Shown one piece after another: positions 1 to 9,210 of a stretch of DNA of 64,000 nt. Position numbers and translations under genes: made by a program. The number at the start of each line of letters is the position of its first letter. The stretch's first letter is position 1. Source of the stretch: an uncultured Pelagimonas sp. (GTDB lineage Bacteria > Pseudomonadota > Alphaproteobacteria > Rhodobacterales > Rhodobacteraceae); assembly GCA_947497905.1 (NCBI GenBank), contig CANMIH010000003.1:1-64000 (forward strand), read 5' to 3'. The notes beneath the pieces are model-generated. The model was not told the origin of the DNA. It saw only the letters and a list, made by a program, of their open reading frames with translations, and did no database searches.

Positions 1-636
1 GCGCAGCGTGTCGTTGCCGCTACCGCCGTCAATCACATCGCTCGCGCTTTCAGTGCCGGTGGTCTCAAACAGGTCGTTACCGCCTTGCCCGTCGAGCGTA
101 TCTGCTCCGGCACCGCCTGCAATCACATCGGCGCCCTGGCTGCCGGTGATCTGATCTGCGGCACCTGATCCACGCAGACCCGTGGTGTTGACCAGCTGAT
201 CCACACCAGAGAGATCCAGCGCACCAGAGCCTGCGATGATCGCACCGCCACCCGCGTCAATCTGCTCAAGGTTGTGCAATGTTGTGCCACCCAGATCCAG
301 ATCACCTCCGCCGGAATGGCGCAGCGTGTCATTGCCTGTGCCGCCGTCGATCTCATCGCCTGCGCTTTCAGTGCCGGTGGTCTCAAACAGGTCGTCACCG
401 TCCTGCCCATCGAGCGTATCTGCGCCCGCGCCGCCCGCAATCACATCAGCGCCCTGGCTGCCGGTGATCTGATCCGCAGCACCTGATCCACGCAAACCCG
501 TGGTGTTCACCACCTGATCCACGCCCGAGAGATCGAGTACCCCCGCCGCGCCCGTGGTGATCGCCGCGCCACCGGCATCCACCTCTTCGATTGAGCTGAA
601 GCTCGCGCCGGACAGATCCAGATGGCTGGCCAGATA
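1..636 (-). repeat. Tandem 318-bp (106-residue) RTX units
   Basis: Bases 1-318 and 319-636 align as tandem copies with an offset of exactly 318 bp; most differences are third-position changes, and a more diverged unit follows to about 850. Each encodes a calcium-binding RTX block plus a spacer with LDLSGVDQxVNTTGLRGSG. The array probably continues beyond the window edge. Confidence 0.8.
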
Positions 637-3600
637 GCTGGCGCGCACCCGGTCAAAGCCCGCGCCGCCGTCAATGGTGTCGCCTGCGGCGTCCCCCACA
701 TCGAGCAGGAAGCTGTCATCGCCCTGCCCGCCGCTCAGGTGATCCGCGCCCTTGCCGCCGGTGATCACGTCGTTGTCCTGGCTGCCGAGGATCTCATCCG
801 CCAGATCGCTGCCGCGAATGCCGCGCAGATTGATGATCTGCGCCACCGAGGACAGATCCAAACGCCCGCCCCCCGTCACCGTCATCAGGCCATAAAACCC
901 ATCAATCCGCTCAATCCCAACAAACTCCGCATCCGTCAGATCAAACACGCCACCGGCCTGAGTGTTGCGCACGGTGTCGAACCCTGCGCCACCGTCAAAG
1001 CGGGCGGTGCGACCACTGCTGCCCGAGATGTCAAAAACGTCATCGCCCGGCGCGCTGGGATCGGTGGCTGGGGCGTCAAATTCACCTTTCGGGTTCACAG
1101 TGACATGTACAGTTGCCGTAGCTGTGCCACCCTGACCGTCCCCGACGGTGTAGGTGAAGCTGTCCTCACCAAAATAATCCGCATCGGGCGTGTAGATCAC
1201 CCGTCCCTGCGCATCGACGGTCACAGTACCATGGGAGGCGGCACCAACGGAAACCGCGCCCAGCACATCAGTGACATCCACATCGGTATCATTCGCTGCC
1301 ACCGCAAAGACACCCACCGTGTCCTCATCGATCACATAGCTGTCGTCAGCGGCCACAGGCGTATCATTGACCGGCGCGACATTGACAGTCACCACCGAGC
1401 GCAATTCAAATTCACCGTCGCTGACCACCACGGTAAAGCTGTCTTGGCCATTGAAATCAGTCACGGGAACATAGCTGAAAGAGCCATCTGCCGCGAGGGT
1501 GACCACACCGTTTGTGGGCGCATCATCTGCAGCCAGTGAGTAGCTCAGATCGGAATCAACGTCGTCCGCCACGATTTGCCCGGTCACGGTGGTGTCTTCA
1601 TCCCCCGAGACGGTCAGATCTTCGGTTGTGGGTGCGTCATTGACAGGTGTCACATTCACTGAAATCACACGCGTTGTGGTGTGCGTGCCATCGCTGACTT
1701 CAACGGTAAAACTGTCGGCGCCAAAGTAGTTTGCACCCGGCGTATATGTATAGAGACCGTCCTCATCCAGCAGGAGCACACCATGTTCTGGCGCGCCACC
1801 TTCGGCCAAAGAGAACACCAGGGCATCGCCATCGGGATCTTGCGCCTGCAATGTGCCTGACACAAGGTCATCTTCTTCAAGTGTCAGCGTCCCGGGATCG
1901 GTGATTGTCGGGGCATCCGGGCGTGCGGTGACGGTGACAATGCCCGTCGCAAAAGAGCTTAGTCCGGCGTTGGTGGCGACAAAGGTGAAGCTGTCACTGC
2001 CAAAATAATCCGCATGGGGGGTATAGGTGTAATCGCCATTCGCCTTCAGGATCAAGGTACCGTGCTGCGGCGCGCCTCCTGGTGCGATGGCGAAGGTGAT
2101 CTCGCCCGCATTCAGCGCCAAACCATCCAGTTCCCCCTCAAGCGTGCCATCTTCGGCGACGGTGATATGTTCGTTGCGCAGGATCGGCGCATCATCTTCA
2201 GCTGAAATGATCAAGGTAACTTCGGCTGTGTCAGTGACGGTGCCGTCACTCACGCGGTATTGGAAACTGTCGGTGCCTGCGTAGTTCGGATAGGGCGTAT
2301 AGCTATAGCTCCCATCGGAGTTCAGCACGAGCGTCCCGTTGCTCACGCCCTGTCCTGGAACAAGCGAGTAGGTGAGCGTGTCACCATCGGGATCAGTTGC
2401 CGTAAGCTGGCCCAGGATCACGGTGTCTTCGGTGCCATTTTTGACGCTGTCAGTGGCCTCAGGACCGGCATTGACAGCAACCGAGATCTGCCCCAGCTGC
2501 ACATTATGCGCCGCGCCGCCGGTCGCCCCATTGTCGTCGATGAACAGGGTCAGGGTGACATCTGTCCCAGTCACGTCGACATAACGAATGGCATTGAGAC
2601 GCGAAAACAGGGTGTTCAGATTGGACTGACTGCCGGTGATGGTGCCCGCCGTTGCATCCCCCACCAAATTCAGGGCGCTGAGAATGGCCGCATCAAACTC
2701 AAGTTCACCGGCGCCAACAGCACCGACGATGCGCAGCGTCAGATCCTCGTCGCCCGCATCCGCATCCACAAAGGACAACGACGCAAGTCGTAGATCAAAG
2801 CCTTCGCTCGCATCCAAAGGCTGAACAGCCGCCAATGCAGGGGTCAGCAGGATCGGAGCATCATTCACCGGCGTCACGGTCAGCGCGATGGTCCCTTCGC
2901 GTCGCGCGCCATCGCCGTCAGTCACCGAAAAGGTGAACTGGTCGGAGCCATTATAGTTGCTGTGCGGGGTGTAAGTATAACTTCCCGTTGCCGCATCCAG
3001 CACAACGGTCCCATGGGCAGGTGGCTGTTCGACTTTGAAATCAAACGTTGTGTCATCGGGATCCGTGACAACGATTTGCCCGACAATGCTGGCATCTTCG
3101 TCCAGGGTATGCGCCCCATCCTGCACCACAGGCGCTTCGTTGGTGCCGGTCAGTACGATCGAGAGCACGTCTGTTGTGCTGAGACCTGCATTATCCTGCA
3201 GGGTCACTGCATAATTGAGCGTCAGGGTTTCCCCCTGCTCAAGCTTGGCCAACACCGCTTTGCTGGCCTCAAAACTCCAGTTGACGTTGCCCCCCTCGAC
3301 CGACAAGGACAAGAACCCGCTGGCCTCTCCGGCGCTGACAATGTCGCTTGGCCCAGTCACCCCTTGGAATGCAGCCGAGACACTATGGGTAGCCCCCGGA
3401 TCTACATCCGTGAAAGCCAAAGAGCCCTGCCCGCGCGCCACAGGGTCATAGCCGCCTTCGACCACAACGTTATCGATGGTCCAAGGCGCCCCTGTTCCAT
3501 TAATCAGGCGCAGCTCAACCGGGCTTTGACCAACGGTATGTGCCGAAAGATCAAGCGCTTCTAGGTCAAACAACACACCGGTCTGTGCACCAGATGGCAG

Positions 3601-3912
3601 ATCTTGGGTGTCCACCACCACTCCGCCGACCAAGAGCGCGACAGAGGCGTGCGACGCCGGGGTCATCCCAGCCGTTACATCCATAACAACCGTGAGCGTA
3701 TCGCCATCCGGCAAGACACCAAGCCCAACCTGCGCAGTACCCCCTGAAGACAGAGACAGCGCCTGCCCCGAGATCCCGCTTCCCAACCCGGAAACAACCC
3801 ATCCCCCGACGCTCAGCAGATCTGAGAACGTTCCGTTCACTGGAAGCGTGTTGGTGTTGAGATCAACTTGGGCGGAAAAATCTGCGGACGGCGAAAAAAT
3901 CGGAGCAGGCAT
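1..3912 (-). CDS. Giant cadherin-like/RTX surface or secreted protein (C-terminus outside window)
   Basis: The reading frame is open from ATG at 3912 to the window edge, so 1304 codons are present and the C-terminus is missing. The first ~300 residues look like a beta-sandwich region. Then come six cadherin/VCBS-type modules, seen as recurring YTPxxxYxGxDSFTxxVxDG-like blocks encoded near 2960, 2280, 2005, 1730, 1450 and 1170. The part nearest the edge is built from hemolysin-type (RTX) calcium-binding repeats such as GSQGADVIAGGAGADTLDG. Proteins of this kind are usually exported by type I secretion through a C-terminal signal and act as adhesins or biofilm proteins; that role is inferred here. 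No N-terminal signal peptide is visible, which fits type I export. The start ATG is the first in frame after an untranslated stretch and the only sensible one. Confidence 0.85.
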   Translation of the reverse strand, partial: MPAPIFSPSADFSAQVDLNTNTLPVNGTFSDLLSVGGWVVSGLGSGISGQALSLSSGGTAQVGLGVLPDGDTLTVVMDVTAGMTPASHASVALLVGGVVVDTQDLPSGAQTGVLFDLEALDLSAHTVGQSPVELRLINGTGAPWTIDNVVVEGGYDPVARGQGSLAFTDVDPGATHSVSAAFQGVTGPSDIVSAGEASGFLSLSVEGGNVNWSFEASKAVLAKLEQGETLTLNYAVTLQDNAGLSTTDVLSIVLTGTNEAPVVQDGAHTLDEDASIVGQIVVTDPDDTTFDFKVEQPPAHGTVVLDAATGSYTYTPHSNYNGSDQFTFSVTDGDGARREGTIALTVTPVNDAPILLTPALAAVQPLDASEGFDLRLASLSFVDADAGDEDLTLRIVGAVGAGELEFDAAILSALNLVGDATAGTITGSQSNLNTLFSRLNAIRYVDVTGTDVTLTLFIDDNGATGGAAHNVQLGQISVAVNAGPEATDSVKNGTEDTVILGQLTATDPDGDTLTYSLVPGQGVSNGTLVLNSDGSYSYTPYPNYAGTDSFQYRVSDGTVTDTAEVTLIISAEDDAPILRNEHITVAEDGTLEGELDGLALNAGEITFAIAPGGAPQHGTLILKANGDYTYTPHADYFGSDSFTFVATNAGLSSFATGIVTVTARPDAPTITDPGTLTLEEDDLVSGTLQAQDPDGDALVFSLAEGGAPEHGVLLLDEDGLYTYTPGANYFGADSFTVEVSDGTHTTTRVISVNVTPVNDAPTTEDLTVSGDEDTTVTGQIVADDVDSDLSYSLAADDAPTNGVVTLAADGSFSYVPVTDFNGQDSFTVVVSDGEFELRSVVTVNVAPVNDTPVAADDSYVIDEDTVGVFAVAANDTDVDVTDVLGAVSVGAASHGTVTVDAQGRVIYTPDADYFGEDSFTYTVGDGQGGTATATVHVTVNPKGEFDAPATDPSAPGDDVFDISGSSGRTARFDGGAGFDTVRNTQAGGVFDLTDAEFVGIERIDGFYGLMTVTGGGRLDLSSVAQIINLRGIRGSDLADEILGSQDNDVITGGKGADHLSGGQGDDSFLLDVGDAAGDTIDGGAGFDRVRASYLASHLDLSGASFSSIEEVDAGGAAITTGAAGVLDLSGVDQVVNTTGLRGSGAADQITGSQGADVIAGGAGADTLDGQDGDDLFETTGTESAGDEIDGGTGNDTLRHSGGGDLDLGGTTLHNLEQIDAGGGAIIAGSGALDLSGVDQLVNTTGLRGSGAADQITGSQGADVIAGGAGADTLDGQGGNDLFETTGTESASDVIDGGSGNDTLR

Positions 3913-4028
3913 AGTTCAGTCTCTTCTTCACAAACCATGGGCCGCCATCCGGACAAAAGCCGGAGGACGCCACATCGTCAAAATGCAGGGGAACCGCCCC
4001 GAAGGGCGGCTGAACAAATCTGTAAGTG

Positions 4029-4913
4029 TTAGTCGGCGATATAGATCGCTTGCAGCGACCCGGTATTGCCATCGACCAAGAGTGTGCCCGCGACTTCGTC
4101 CGGGCGACCATTCGCGCCGTCATAGCCGAAGAACTGACCCGACGATGTGATCGCGTCGTTACCACCGGTGATGCCCAGAGCATTGGCTCCACCCAGCGTA
4201 GCGGTCACGGTCCCACCCGAGAAACCAGCACCAGAAACGGTTGCACCGGTGATATTCACTTGGTCAACCACTGCTGTCGCGCCCGCAGCGGGGGCCGTCA
4301 CACCCGCCATGACAACATCTGCAGTGCCCGCGCCAAAGTTCACGGTAACCGAGGTGTTTGCGCTGTGATGCTGGGTCGTTTCACCGCTGGGAAGGCGATC
4401 ATTTGTGACGATCATTCCTTCACCTTGGTAGGTGGCGCTGCCCGAAGTTGGCATATCGCCGGCGGTGGTGGCATAGCCTGCCACACCAAGAGAAACCTGA
4501 GCTGCGTCCTCATGCCGATAAGGCAGCACATAGTCATAGCTACCTTTTACATACGCTTTGTCGATTGGCGCTAAAGTTGCGGCACCGGCACCAGCGTCCG
4601 TCCCGGTATAGGCACCGCTGCCATCGGGGCCACCCGTGCTGGTAAAGGTATCTGTGCCGTTGTTCAAAGCGAGCGATTGGTCCGCGCGTGTCAACGTCCC
4701 GGAGACCGAGGAGGAAGACAAAGCCTGCGTGCCTTTGTTGAATTTGATTGCAGACCCGCTTAGCGGAACGGCCGCTGGTGTGGCCGCAGTGGCCGCCAGA
4801 GCGCTATACTGGGGCGGTGTGCTTGAGCTCCCCCCACAGGCCGCCAGAAACGAAAGCACGCCAAACGCGCCCAATTTCGCAAAATTGCTCTTCAACGTTG
4901 CCCGTTGAGCCAT
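4029..4913 (-). CDS. TbpB-like surface lipoprotein (candidate Slam substrate)
   Basis: The 294-residue product begins with a lipoprotein signal: a basic N-terminus, a hydrophobic stretch and the lipobox LAAC with Cys26, followed by a Gly/Ser linker. The C-terminal half is Gly- and Thr-rich beta structure ending in GQFFGYDGANGRPDEVAG. That matches the closing beta-barrel motif of transferrin-binding-protein-B-like lipoproteins (FFG followed by an E/A-x-G block). These proteins are moved to the cell surface by Slam outer-membrane proteins and bind iron or haem carriers. A Slam gene starts divergently 346 bp away and a siderophore importer lies just beyond it, so a surface iron-acquisition role is likely. 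The true ligand cannot be read from sequence. The small size (one barrel rather than the four domains of TbpB) fits the single-lobe, hemophilin-like type. Confidence 0.72.
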   Translation of the reverse strand: MAQRATLKSNFAKLGAFGVLSFLAACGGSSSTPPQYSALAATAATPAAVPLSGSAIKFNKGTQALSSSSVSGTLTRADQSLALNNGTDTFTSTGGPDGSGAYTGTDAGAGAATLAPIDKAYVKGSYDYVLPYRHEDAAQVSLGVAGYATTAGDMPTSGSATYQGEGMIVTNDRLPSGETTQHHSANTSVTVNFGAGTADVVMAGVTAPAAGATAVVDQVNITGATVSGAGFSGGTVTATLGGANALGITGGNDAITSSGQFFGYDGANGRPDEVAGTLLVDGNTGSLQAIYIAD

Positions 4914-5259
4914 AATTTTCCCACCCCGAATCGATTCGCTTTTGCAGCAAATTCATTGTCTTTTCTTCAATCACCCGGCGTCACTTATTAACGCATCCTT
5001 AAAAAACTCAATCTTGCCCTTACGTCACCTTGCAAAACCCCTTGATTGCCGTTGCATCGATACGCCAACGTCCCCCCCGTAGAGCTGCGACCCTGTCATA
5101 TTTGCCATTACGACAGCGCCCTGGCCCTCAACTACATGATTTCTTGCCCATACTTGTTTGAGCGGCATGCCATGAGCTCTAAAATTTTCAAGGCACGCGC
5201 AGTGCAATTCCCCCGCGACCAGATCAAGATAAGGGGCCAAATCCCTTCAGGAGTTTTCA
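4914..5259. promoter_or_regulatory. Divergent promoter region between lipoprotein and Slam genes
   Basis: This 346-bp gap lies between two divergently transcribed genes, so it must hold both promoters. I see AT-rich tracts on the lipoprotein side (about 4935-5010) but no operator I can name with confidence. Short reading frames across it overlap each other on both strands and look non-coding. Confidence 0.5.
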
Positions 5260-6564
5260 GTGCCTCTTAATTCTTTGCAAACTCTGGCTCTGAAAATCGC
5301 AATCCCTGCGTTAATCGGTCTCTGGGGCGCCAGCTCTGCGCCCCCCCTTGCAGCGCAAAGTCTCGACAGCCAGATTTCACAGCTTCTGAGCGCGGGTCAG
5401 CTTGAAGCCGCAGAAGAACTGCTGGACCGCTCTCCTTATACCGGAGGAGACAAACAATTCTTTGAAGCGCGCGTGTTGAAGGCGCAGGGGCGATTGCCCG
5501 AAGCCATCAAACTACTGCGAGAAACCATCCGCCTTTATCCGGATCATCTAAATGCCCGGCGGGAGCTCGCGCACACCCTTTTGCTGAATGGGGAATTTCG
5601 CGCCGCCGAACATCACTTTGAGACCCTGCTTGATGTCGACCAGAACACGCAAATGCGTCGTGGCTATCATCAGTTTCTGACCACCATCCATCAAAACAAG
5701 CCAGTGGGTGTCAGTGGCCGGTTGGCCTTTTTACCCTCGACCAATGTCAATCGCGGCACGACCAATACAATCTTTGACACCTCTTTGGGGCAATTTGCCA
5801 TTGATCCCAATTCTCAGGCCACATCAGGCGTGGGAGTTGAGCTGGGGGTGTCAGGATACTTTCGAAGGATCCCAGACCCGAGCCGACGTGTCACCTTGCA
5901 GTGGGATCTCGCAGGCATTCGATACGAAGAAAGCCGTTATAATAAAGCCAGTGCGTCCCTTGCACTCAGCTATGAAAAGCTAACCGCGACAGGCGATTGG
6001 AGCCTCGCGCCGTTTTATCGCTATACGTGGCGCGCGGATGACGCAGACAACACGGCGCTTGGGCTACGGTTCCATCACCGCACACGCATTGGCGCGCGGA
6101 CACAGCTACGCCTGTCCGCCTCGCATGAGCGGCGCTGGTATCCCTCACAAAGCTATCAGAACGGCAGTATTTCAACAGCCGCTGTCAGCCTGTCTTATCA
6201 GGTTGCTCCAAGCCTAGGCCTCACGGCAGGTCTTGGATTTGAGCGCGGCACCCCCGACGCCGATCACCTCAAATATGATCACCAACGCGTCTTCGCCTCG
6301 GCCACCAAACTCTGGCAGGGCGGCCTGCGTGGGAGCTTGGGTGTAGATCTGGGCAAACGCGATTTTGTCGGGATCTATCCTCTTACCACTGAGGCCCGCG
6401 CCGACAGCTATTACAAAGTACAATTTGGCCTAAGCCATTCGCAGATAGAGGTTATGGGCTTTCGCCCAACCCTGAATTGCTCGCATACCCTGAACCGTTC
6501 CAACATCAGTTTTTATGACTACGGCGCAACCGAGTGTCAGGCGACTTTGAACCGGAATTTTTGA
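5260..6564 (+). CDS. Slam-type surface lipoprotein assembly modifier (TPR + beta-barrel)
   Basis: The 434-residue protein has an N-terminal export signal (hydrophobic segment ending near AAQS), a periplasmic TPR region at about residues 35-150 (repeats such as AEHHFETLLDVDQN), and a C-terminal ~280-residue region of alternating amphipathic strands ending in an aromatic residue (NRNF). This is the architecture of Slam (DUF560) proteins, which transfer lipoproteins such as TbpB across the outer membrane. The internal block FLPSTNVNRGTTNT resembles the conserved opening of the Slam barrel. Its divergent neighbour encodes a TbpB-like lipoprotein, the expected substrate. The stop codon abuts the stop of the convergent ABC ATPase gene with no gap. 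Slam is best studied in Neisseria, so an alphaproteobacterial pair is of interest. Confidence 0.8.
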   Translation: MPLNSLQTLALKIAIPALIGLWGASSAPPLAAQSLDSQISQLLSAGQLEAAEELLDRSPYTGGDKQFFEARVLKAQGRLPEAIKLLRETIRLYPDHLNARRELAHTLLLNGEFRAAEHHFETLLDVDQNTQMRRGYHQFLTTIHQNKPVGVSGRLAFLPSTNVNRGTTNTIFDTSLGQFAIDPNSQATSGVGVELGVSGYFRRIPDPSRRVTLQWDLAGIRYEESRYNKASASLALSYEKLTATGDWSLAPFYRYTWRADDADNTALGLRFHHRTRIGARTQLRLSASHERRWYPSQSYQNGSISTAAVSLSYQVAPSLGLTAGLGFERGTPDADHLKYDHQRVFASATKLWQGGLRGSLGVDLGKRDFVGIYPLTTEARADSYYKVQFGLSHSQIEVMGFRPTLNCSHTLNRSNISFYDYGATECQATLNRNF

Positions 6565-7326
6565 TCAGGCAGGCACCACCGCCCGTTTGCCCGCCTGCTC
6601 AATCACCATAAATTCGGTCTCATATAGGTCGGCCAGCCTTGCTTCGGTCAGCACCTCGCGCGGTGTTCCTGTCGCAAAGATCTTTCCGTCTTTCAGGGCC
6701 ACCACATGATCCGCCCAGCGCGCCGCCGTGTTGATGTCATGCAAAACAACGACAACACTCCGGTTCGCCTCACCCGGACGGCTCAGCTGATGCAGACGCG
6801 CCATAAGATCACTGGCGTATCGAGGATCCAGCGCATTGAGCGGCTCATCCAGACACATCCACGGCGTGCCCTGCGCAAAGGTCATGGCCACCATGGCGCG
6901 CTGTCGCTGACCACCCGAAACCGCATCCAGGGACCGATCGGCAAGTTCCGTCAGATCAAACGCTGCCAGTGCCTCATTGATCGCAGCTGTATCGGTTGAG
7001 GTCGGCCGCCCCTGATGATGGGGCCAGCGCCCAAACCCCACCAGATCACGAATGCTCAAACGCGGCACCACATCCGGGTTTTGCTGCAACAAAGCCACAC
7101 GCAGGGCGCGGGCGCGATCTTGCAAGGCAAACGGATCTTCCCCGTCGATCTGCACCCGCCCGCCCTGAATAGGCTGCAGGCCTGTGACTGCATGCAACAG
7201 GCTTGATTTCCCCGCGCCATTGGGCCCGATGAGCGCCGTGATACCCCCCGCCGGGATTTGGGTCGACACGCCGTGCAAAATCACTTTGCCCTGCACCTGA
7301 TAGGTCAGTGCCTGAACATCAATCAT
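6565..7326 (-). CDS. Iron-siderophore ABC transporter, ATP-binding subunit
   Basis: This is a 253-residue ABC ATPase of the FecE/FhuC group. It shows Walker A GPNGAGKSS near residue 35, the signature SGGQRQRA near residue 140, and Walker B with the following Glu (WMCLDEPLNALD). It would power import of a ferric siderophore through the two permeases encoded upstream. It is the last gene of a four-gene minus-strand operon and its start overlaps the end of the preceding permease gene by one base. The substrate is not identifiable, but the gene set (one ATPase, two different permeases, one binding protein) matches the catecholate/petrobactin (FatBCD/YclNOPQ-like) layout. Confidence 0.9.
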   Translation of the reverse strand: MIDVQALTYQVQGKVILHGVSTQIPAGGITALIGPNGAGKSSLLHAVTGLQPIQGGRVQIDGEDPFALQDRARALRVALLQQNPDVVPRLSIRDLVGFGRWPHHQGRPTSTDTAAINEALAAFDLTELADRSLDAVSGGQRQRAMVAMTFAQGTPWMCLDEPLNALDPRYASDLMARLHQLSRPGEANRSVVVVLHDINTAARWADHVVALKDGKIFATGTPREVLTEARLADLYETEFMVIEQAGKRAVVPA

Positions 7327-8267
7327 CAGGGTCTCCGTTTCAAAACCAGATAGAGGAAAAGCGCACCGCCCAGAAGCTCGACCACCACCGCGAGGGTCGA
7401 TTGCAATCCAAAGACACGCTCAAAGAGGAACTGCCCGGCCACCAAGATGATCGCCCCCATCATGGCAGCGGCGGGCAGGATATGGCGGTGGCGGTGGCTC
7501 GGTAAAATCTCACGCGCGAGGCTCGCAGCCAAGAGCCCGAGAAAAGTTATAGGTCCGACCAAAGCCGTCGACACCGCAACCAGCACAGAAACCATTGCAA
7601 GCGCCTGCAGAATAAGGCGATCATACCCGAGGCCCAGCCCACGCCCCGTGGTGCGTCCAAGCACCGCCACATCCAGCGCGGGTGACAGGCGTAGCGCCGC
7701 CACAAGCACACCCACAAACACCGCAGCCGCGATCCAAAGACGTTCGGGCGCCACAGCTCCAAAGCTGGCAAAGGTTGCGCTTTGCAGCATCGCGAATTCG
7801 GATGGATCCAACAGGCGTTGCCCCAGATCCGCCAGGCCACGTAGCAGCGTCCCCAGAATGATGCCGGTCAACACCATCTTCATGACATCGCCGGCATTTT
7901 TACGCAGCAAGCCAAAAAACAAAAGCTGCGCCGCCCCTAAGAGTACCAGCGCTTCAAAAACAAAGCTGACCCCATCGGGCAAGCGCGCGTAGCCCAATCC
8001 GCCCAGCGTTAAAATCAGCATGGTCTGCAGAAAGACAAACAATGCGTCAAATCCCACAAGACCCGGCGTCATCAACCGATTGCTTGTCACGGTTTGAAAC
8101 AGGACGGTTGCCACCCCTGTTGCTCCGCCGACAAGCACAAGTGCCGCAAGTTTGGTGCTTCGCAGCCCGAGGATGAACCACACAGGCCCTCGCAGATTCC
8201 AGGCCAGAAACAGAAGACAGAGCGCCACCAAGGCGATCCCAAGCCAGAGCAATCGTGTTCTAGCCAT
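7326..8267 (-). CDS. Iron-siderophore ABC transporter, permease 2
   Basis: A FecCD-type permease of 313 residues with about nine hydrophobic segments, starting at the MARTRLL Met. An ATG further upstream (8351) would add a Cys-rich, non-conserved extension inside the previous gene and is rejected. FecCD hallmarks include the GATGVATVLFQTVTSNRL block near the second membrane segment and the GPITFLGLLAASLAR block near the C-terminus, which contacts the ATPase. The start overlaps the upstream permease gene by 8 bp, indicating translational coupling. Confidence 0.88.
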   Translation of the reverse strand: MARTRLLWLGIALVALCLLFLAWNLRGPVWFILGLRSTKLAALVLVGGATGVATVLFQTVTSNRLMTPGLVGFDALFVFLQTMLILTLGGLGYARLPDGVSFVFEALVLLGAAQLLFFGLLRKNAGDVMKMVLTGIILGTLLRGLADLGQRLLDPSEFAMLQSATFASFGAVAPERLWIAAAVFVGVLVAALRLSPALDVAVLGRTTGRGLGLGYDRLILQALAMVSVLVAVSTALVGPITFLGLLAASLAREILPSHRHRHILPAAAMMGAIILVAGQFLFERVFGLQSTLAVVVELLGGALFLYLVLKRRP

Positions 8268-9204
8268 TGGCGTGCCGTCCCGGGCGGTGCAGCAACCACA
8301 AAAACACCCCAGCGCCGACAACCGCAAACACCGTACCTGCCGGAATCTCATAAGGATATCGGATCAAACGCCCCAGCACATCTGCCGCCAGAACCGCGCC
8401 TGCACCTAGTAGCGCAATGGCCGGAAGGTTGGCGCGCAGGTCATCCCCATACAGGCGTGACACAATATTTGGCGCAACAAGCCCCACAAAAGGCAAGGCG
8501 CCCACAGTGACAACAACCAAGGCCGTAATGCAGGAGACAATGGCCAGCCCAATCATGCGGGTCTGGGCATAGTTCAATCCCAGGCTGCGCGCCTGTCGCT
8601 CTCCCAAAGCAAGCAGAGTAATGCGATCCGCCAGCATATAGAGCAATATAGCAAGGATCGCGATACCCCAGAGCAGCTCATAGCGCCCTTGTACAACGCC
8701 CGAAAAATCGCCCATGCGCCAGGCCCCGAGATACTGCAACAAATCGGTAATCCAGGCCGCACCGATCGCAATGGCCCCAAGAATACCGCCATAGACCAGA
8801 CCAACAATGGGCAGCAAAATAGGATCATGCCGGGGCACATGGCGTGCCAGAGCCAGAAAACCAGCCGTCCCAATCAGCGCTGTGATCGCCGAGGCGACCA
8901 TCTTCCAGATCAAGGCCGCTCCGGGTGCTACCAGTGTGATCGCCAGCAGACCCAGTGTGGCCGCCTCAGGTGTGCCTGTCAGCGAGGGTTCGACCAACCG
9001 GTTCTGCACCGAAAGCTGCGCCACAACACCAGCAAGCGCCAGACCAGCCCCCGCCAAAAGGGCAGCAGCCGTACGTGGAAAGCGGCTGACCGCGATCAGC
9101 CAGCCCGCTTCAAGATCGCCCTGCCAAAGCGAGGCGGCCCCAAGAGAGAGGCTCGCCCCTATCAAAAGGACGAGCCCAATCCATGCAATCAGAGGGATCC
9201 GCAA
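8260..9204 (-). CDS. Iron-siderophore ABC transporter, permease 1
   Basis: A 314-residue FecCD-family membrane protein with multiple hydrophobic helices. The conserved elements are a GVVAQLSVQNRLVEPSLTG block near the N-terminus and VGALPFVGLVAPNIVSRL near residue 235, the ATPase-coupling loop. It forms the inner-membrane channel with the second permease encoded just downstream. It sits 6 bp after the binding-protein gene in the same operon. Confidence 0.88.
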   Translation of the reverse strand: MRIPLIAWIGLVLLIGASLSLGAASLWQGDLEAGWLIAVSRFPRTAAALLAGAGLALAGVVAQLSVQNRLVEPSLTGTPEAATLGLLAITLVAPGAALIWKMVASAITALIGTAGFLALARHVPRHDPILLPIVGLVYGGILGAIAIGAAWITDLLQYLGAWRMGDFSGVVQGRYELLWGIAILAILLYMLADRITLLALGERQARSLGLNYAQTRMIGLAIVSCITALVVVTVGALPFVGLVAPNIVSRLYGDDLRANLPAIALLGAGAVLAADVLGRLIRYPYEIPAGTVFAVVGAGVFLWLLHRPGRHANG

Positions 9205-9210
9205 GGTGGT

